64,000 bases of DNA from NCBI RefSeq assembly GCF_000805335.1, contig NZ_KN708638.1, positions 2,107,825 through 2,171,824 of the forward strand, written 5' to 3'. A program made the position numbers and the translations under genes. Source of the DNA: Streptomyces sp. CT34 (lineage in GTDB: Bacteria > Actinomycetota > Actinomycetes > Streptomycetales > Streptomycetaceae). Shown here piece after piece: positions 61,839-64,000 of the stretch. Below the pieces are notes generated by a model. It worked only from the letters and a program-made list of their open reading frames with translations. It was not told the origin of the DNA and made no database searches. Numbering within the stretch: position 1 is the first letter of the stretch; every line of letters starts with the position of its first letter.

Positions 61839-62453
61839 ATGGACAGCTCCAACACACGCCGCGACGCCACCCGGCGCAAACTCTTCGAAGCCGCGGTCAC
61901 GCTCATCGCCGAACAGGGCTTCTCCTCCACCACGGTGGACGAGATCGCCGAGCGGGCGGGCGTCGCGAAGGGCACCGTCTACTACAACTTCGCGAGCAAG
62001 AACGTGCTCTTCGAGGAGTTGCTGCGGCACGGCATCGAGCTGCTGGCGACCTCCCTGCAGGCCGCCGCCGACGAGGTCGCCGACCGGGGCGGCACCCGGA
62101 TCGACGCGCTGGACGCCATGATCCGGGCGGGTCTGGACTTCATCTCCCGCTACCCGGCGCTCACCCAGCTCTACGTCGCCGAACTGTGGCGCACCAACCG
62201 CGCCTGGCAGTCCACGCTGATGGTGGTGCGCCAGCGGGCCATCACGGTGGTGGAGGACGTCCTGCGGGAGGCGGTTGCCCAAGAGGAGCTGAGCGAGGAG
62301 ATCGACATCCCGCTGACCGCCTCGGCGCTGTTCGGGATGGTGCTGGTCGCCGCCCTGGACTGGCAGTCCTACCAGCCGGACCGCTCGATCGACGATGTGC
62401 ACGCGGCGCTGTCGCGGCTCCTCCAGGGGCGGGTCACCGGCCGCCCCGCCTGA
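61839..62453 (+). CDS. TetR family transcriptional regulator
   Basis: A 204-aa repressor. The helix-turn-helix lies at about residues 10-55 (RKLFEAAVTLIAEQGFSSTTVDEIAERAGVAKGTVYYNFASK), followed by an all-helical ligand-binding domain. The start is ATG 61839, since CACAAT (61826-61831) ends 7 nt before it in the leaderless geometry seen elsewhere in this window. An in-frame GTG at 61752 overlapping the permease stop (GTGA) would add 29 residues. It likely binds the palindrome at 58748-58767 and controls the transporter operon. Confidence 0.92.
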   Translation: MDSSNTRRDATRRKLFEAAVTLIAEQGFSSTTVDEIAERAGVAKGTVYYNFASKNVLFEELLRHGIELLATSLQAAADEVADRGGTRIDALDAMIRAGLDFISRYPALTQLYVAELWRTNRAWQSTLMVVRQRAITVVEDVLREAVAQEELSEEIDIPLTASALFGMVLVAALDWQSYQPDRSIDDVHAALSRLLQGRVTGRPA

Positions 62454-62513
62454 GAGACGGGCGCCTGGGAGGCGGGCGGCCCGCGGAGCCCCGCCGCCCC
62501 CGTACGCACAAGT

Positions 62514-62563
62514 GCGCTGCCCTGGCACGGATCGTTCCCCCGCCGATCCGACCAGGGCAGCGC
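62514..62563 (+). terminator. Two-part stem-loop after the tetR gene
   Basis: An outer perfect 12-bp stem, GCGCTGCCCTGG (62514-62525) with 62552-62563, encloses an inner 7-bp stem CGGATCG (62528-62534) with 62544-62550 and a TTCCCCCGC loop. It starts 60 nt after the tetR stop. Confidence 0.8.
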
Positions 62564-62730
62564 TGCCCCCGTGTTTCCCCCGTGTTCCCCCCTACATCCC
62601 CCGTTGCGTCCGGGAGCCGCGCCGTTCCGCCGCCCCGTGTCGGCGGTGCGGCGCCGCGTCCCGTCCGTGGCCCCTACTTTTCCGTCCAGGGGGGCTCCGG
62701 CCCATCCGCGTACCTACTCATCTCGGCGTC

Positions 62731-62746
62731 TGAGTACGGATACTCA
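62731..62746. promoter_or_regulatory. TGAGTA-CGGA-TACTCA palindrome
   Basis: A perfect 6-bp inverted repeat with a 4-nt centre, about 64-79 nt upstream of the DUF4126 start. A further TACTCA lies at 62714-62719. The site could bind a regulator acting on the DUF4126 gene. Confidence 0.4.
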
Positions 62747-62809
62747 AAGCTGAGCACCGGGCCCCAGCGGCCGGGCGCCCGGCCCCGGCGACCGCCTACG
62801 ATCTCCGGC

Positions 62810-63466
62810 GTGTCCGTACTTCCCTTGGTCTTCACCAGCGGCTGGGCGAGCGGGATCAACGCCTACGCCGTCGTCCTGCTCCTCGGTCTGCTCGGCGCGA
62901 CCGGCATCACCGACGAGGTGCCCGCCGCGCTCCAGCGCCCGGATGTGCTGATCGTCGCGGCGGTGCTCTTCGTCTGCGAGGCGGTGGCCGACAAGATCCC
63001 GTACGTGGACTCGGTCTGGGACGCCGTGCACACGGTGATCCGGCCGGTCGCGGGCGGTGTGGTGGCGGCCCTGCTGGCCGGGCACAACGGGTCGCTGCCG
63101 GAGCTCGCGGCGGGCGCCGTGGGCGGCTCCACGGCGCTGCTGAGCCATCTGGTCAAGGCCGGCACCCGGATCGCGGTCAACACCTCACCGGAGCCCGCCA
63201 GCAACATCGTGCTGAGCCTGGTGGAGGACCTGGGCGCGGCGGGGATCATCGTGTTCGCGCTCTTCCACCCGGTGATCGCGGCGGTCGTCGCGGCGCTGCT
63301 GCTGGCCGCGGGCATCACGGTGGTGGTCCTGCTGTGGTCGCGGATCCGCCGCTGTCTGCGGCGCCGCCGGCAGCGGCGCGAGGAGCGGCGGGCGGCGGCG
63401 GCCGGCGGCGCGGTGCCGACCGCGGACCAGGACCTCTCCGCCCCTGACTCACCGGACAGGCTCTGA
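62810..63466 (+). CDS. DUF4126 domain membrane protein
   Basis: A 218-aa membrane protein. Hydrophobic segments at about 3-30, 43-62, 70-88, 100-113 and 145-178 form the DUF4126 arrangement. The conserved VFTSGWASGINAYAVVLLLGLLG begins the protein, and VADKIPYVDSVWDAVHTVIRPVAGG follows. The C-terminus is a basic coiled stretch (RRCLRRRRQRREERR). The GTG start at 62810 has TACGAT (62797-62802) 7 nt before it, so the mRNA is probably leaderless. Function unknown. Confidence 0.85.
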   Translation: MSVLPLVFTSGWASGINAYAVVLLLGLLGATGITDEVPAALQRPDVLIVAAVLFVCEAVADKIPYVDSVWDAVHTVIRPVAGGVVAALLAGHNGSLPELAAGAVGGSTALLSHLVKAGTRIAVNTSPEPASNIVLSLVEDLGAAGIIVFALFHPVIAAVVAALLLAAGITVVVLLWSRIRRCLRRRRQRREERRAAAAGGAVPTADQDLSAPDSPDRL

Positions 63467-63532
63467 CCTGCCGCCGGCCCGCGCGACCGGCCGCGGCGGG
63501 CGTTGTCGGTGCCGCCGGATAAAGTCGCGGGC

Positions 63533-64000
63533 ATGGCAGGGATTGCGGTGATCGGCGCCGGGATGGGCGCGATGGCGGCCGCCGCCCGGCTGGCCGTCGC
63601 GGGCCACCGGGTGGCGGTGTTCGAGCGCGGCGCGACGTACGGCGGCGCGCTGCGCCGGTTCGAGCGGGACGGCTTCGCCTTCGACACCGGACCCGGCCTG
63701 CTGCATCTCCCCGCGGTCTACCGCGATCTGTTCCTCAAGACCGGACGCGAGCCCCTGGAGAGCTGCGTCGGGCTGACCCAGGTCGACCCGGCGAGCCGGC
63801 ACGTCTTCGCCGACGGCACCTCCGTGGCGCTGCCGAACGCCTCCCGCGCCGGTGTCCTGGCGGCCCTGGACGAGGCGTTGGGCGCCGGCGCCGGCGAGCG
63901 CTGGAGCGATCTGGTGGGCCGCGCCCGCGAGGCGTGGGACGCCACCCGCCGGCCGCTCCTGGAGGAGCCGCTGTGGGCGGACCGGCGGGGCCCGGGGGGC
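63533..64000 (+). CDS. FAD-dependent oxidoreductase, phytoene desaturase-like (N-terminal part)
   Basis: The first 156 codons of a protein running beyond the right edge. It starts MAGIAVIGAGMGAMAAAARLAVAGHRVAVFERGATYGG, a complete dinucleotide-binding GxGxxG motif with the terminal Glu, followed by RFERDGFAFDTGPGLLHLP. This is the layout of phytoene desaturase/CrtI-type and related NAD(P)/FAD oxidoreductases. TAAAGT (63520-63525) ends 7 nt before the ATG, so it is likely leaderless. The substrate cannot be decided from this fragment. Confidence 0.88.
   Translation, partial: MAGIAVIGAGMGAMAAAARLAVAGHRVAVFERGATYGGALRRFERDGFAFDTGPGLLHLPAVYRDLFLKTGREPLESCVGLTQVDPASRHVFADGTSVALPNASRAGVLAALDEALGAGAGERWSDLVGRAREAWDATRRPLLEEPLWADRRGPGG

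Overview
The window is very GC-rich, chromosomal DNA from a streptomycete (Streptomyces or a close relative). Three things point there: strong G/C bias at third codon positions, frequent GTG starts with 4-nt stop/start overlaps, and the gene order. A histidine operon with the dual-function isomerase PriA, dnaE, lspA-ileS, a divIVA-sepF-ftsZ block and a dcw (division/cell wall) cluster are all present. It is core chromosome. I found no insertion sequence, prophage, CRISPR array, rRNA or tRNA gene, and no recognisable biosynthetic gene cluster.

Layout. 1-5663 (minus strand): histidine biosynthesis, hisD-hisC-hisB-(54-aa membrane protein)-hisH-priA-ridA-hisF, almost all overlapping or nearly touching; hisF runs off the left edge. 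A perfect 19-bp palindrome lies just upstream of hisD. 5986-9169 (plus): a repeat-rich membrane protein, a LON-substrate-binding-domain protein, a YbaK-type deacylase and the 24-aa ribosomal protein bL37. 9214-13310 (minus): a membrane protein, an ABC-2 exporter (permease plus ATPase, with a duplicated scrap of the ATPase 3' end between them) and a NYN-domain protein. 13580-17422: a 54-aa protein, then dnaE on the opposite strand, sharing a strong bidirectional terminator. 17709-20929 (plus): a membrane protein and two paralogous membrane-anchored DsbA-like proteins. 21037-27218: dienelactone hydrolase, MscS channel, Na+/H+ antiporter, RluD-type pseudouridine synthase, lspA, and a DksA-like protein with a histone-like tail.

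27501-30948 (plus): ileS behind an isoleucine T-box whose specifier codon (ATC), T-box sequence and Shine-Dalgarno sequestrator are all visible. 31170-49456 (minus): the division and wall superoperon, in transcription order rsmH, ftsL, ftsI, murE, murF, mraY, murD, ftsW, murG, ftsQ, ftsZ (with its own promoter and leader), pgeF, yggS, sepF, yggT and divIVA. These genes make lipid II, build the septum and position polar growth. murC, ftsA and mraZ are not in this cluster.

49975-55632 (plus): beta-carbonic anhydrase, then a MoxR ATPase / DUF58 / transglutaminase trio. 56302-58521 (minus): a DUF3040 membrane protein, a methyltransferase and a HEPN-family protein. 58779-62453 (plus): an unusual ABC ATPase, a YhgE/Pip-type permease and a TetR regulator, with a TetR-style operator at the promoter. 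62810 to the right edge: a DUF4126 membrane protein and the start of an FAD-dependent oxidoreductase. The less ordinary signals are a GC-rich element apparently inserted in frame in both murD and murF, alternative hairpins in the ftsZ leader, the 54-aa membrane protein inside the his operon, and tandem repeats directly after both dsbA-like genes.
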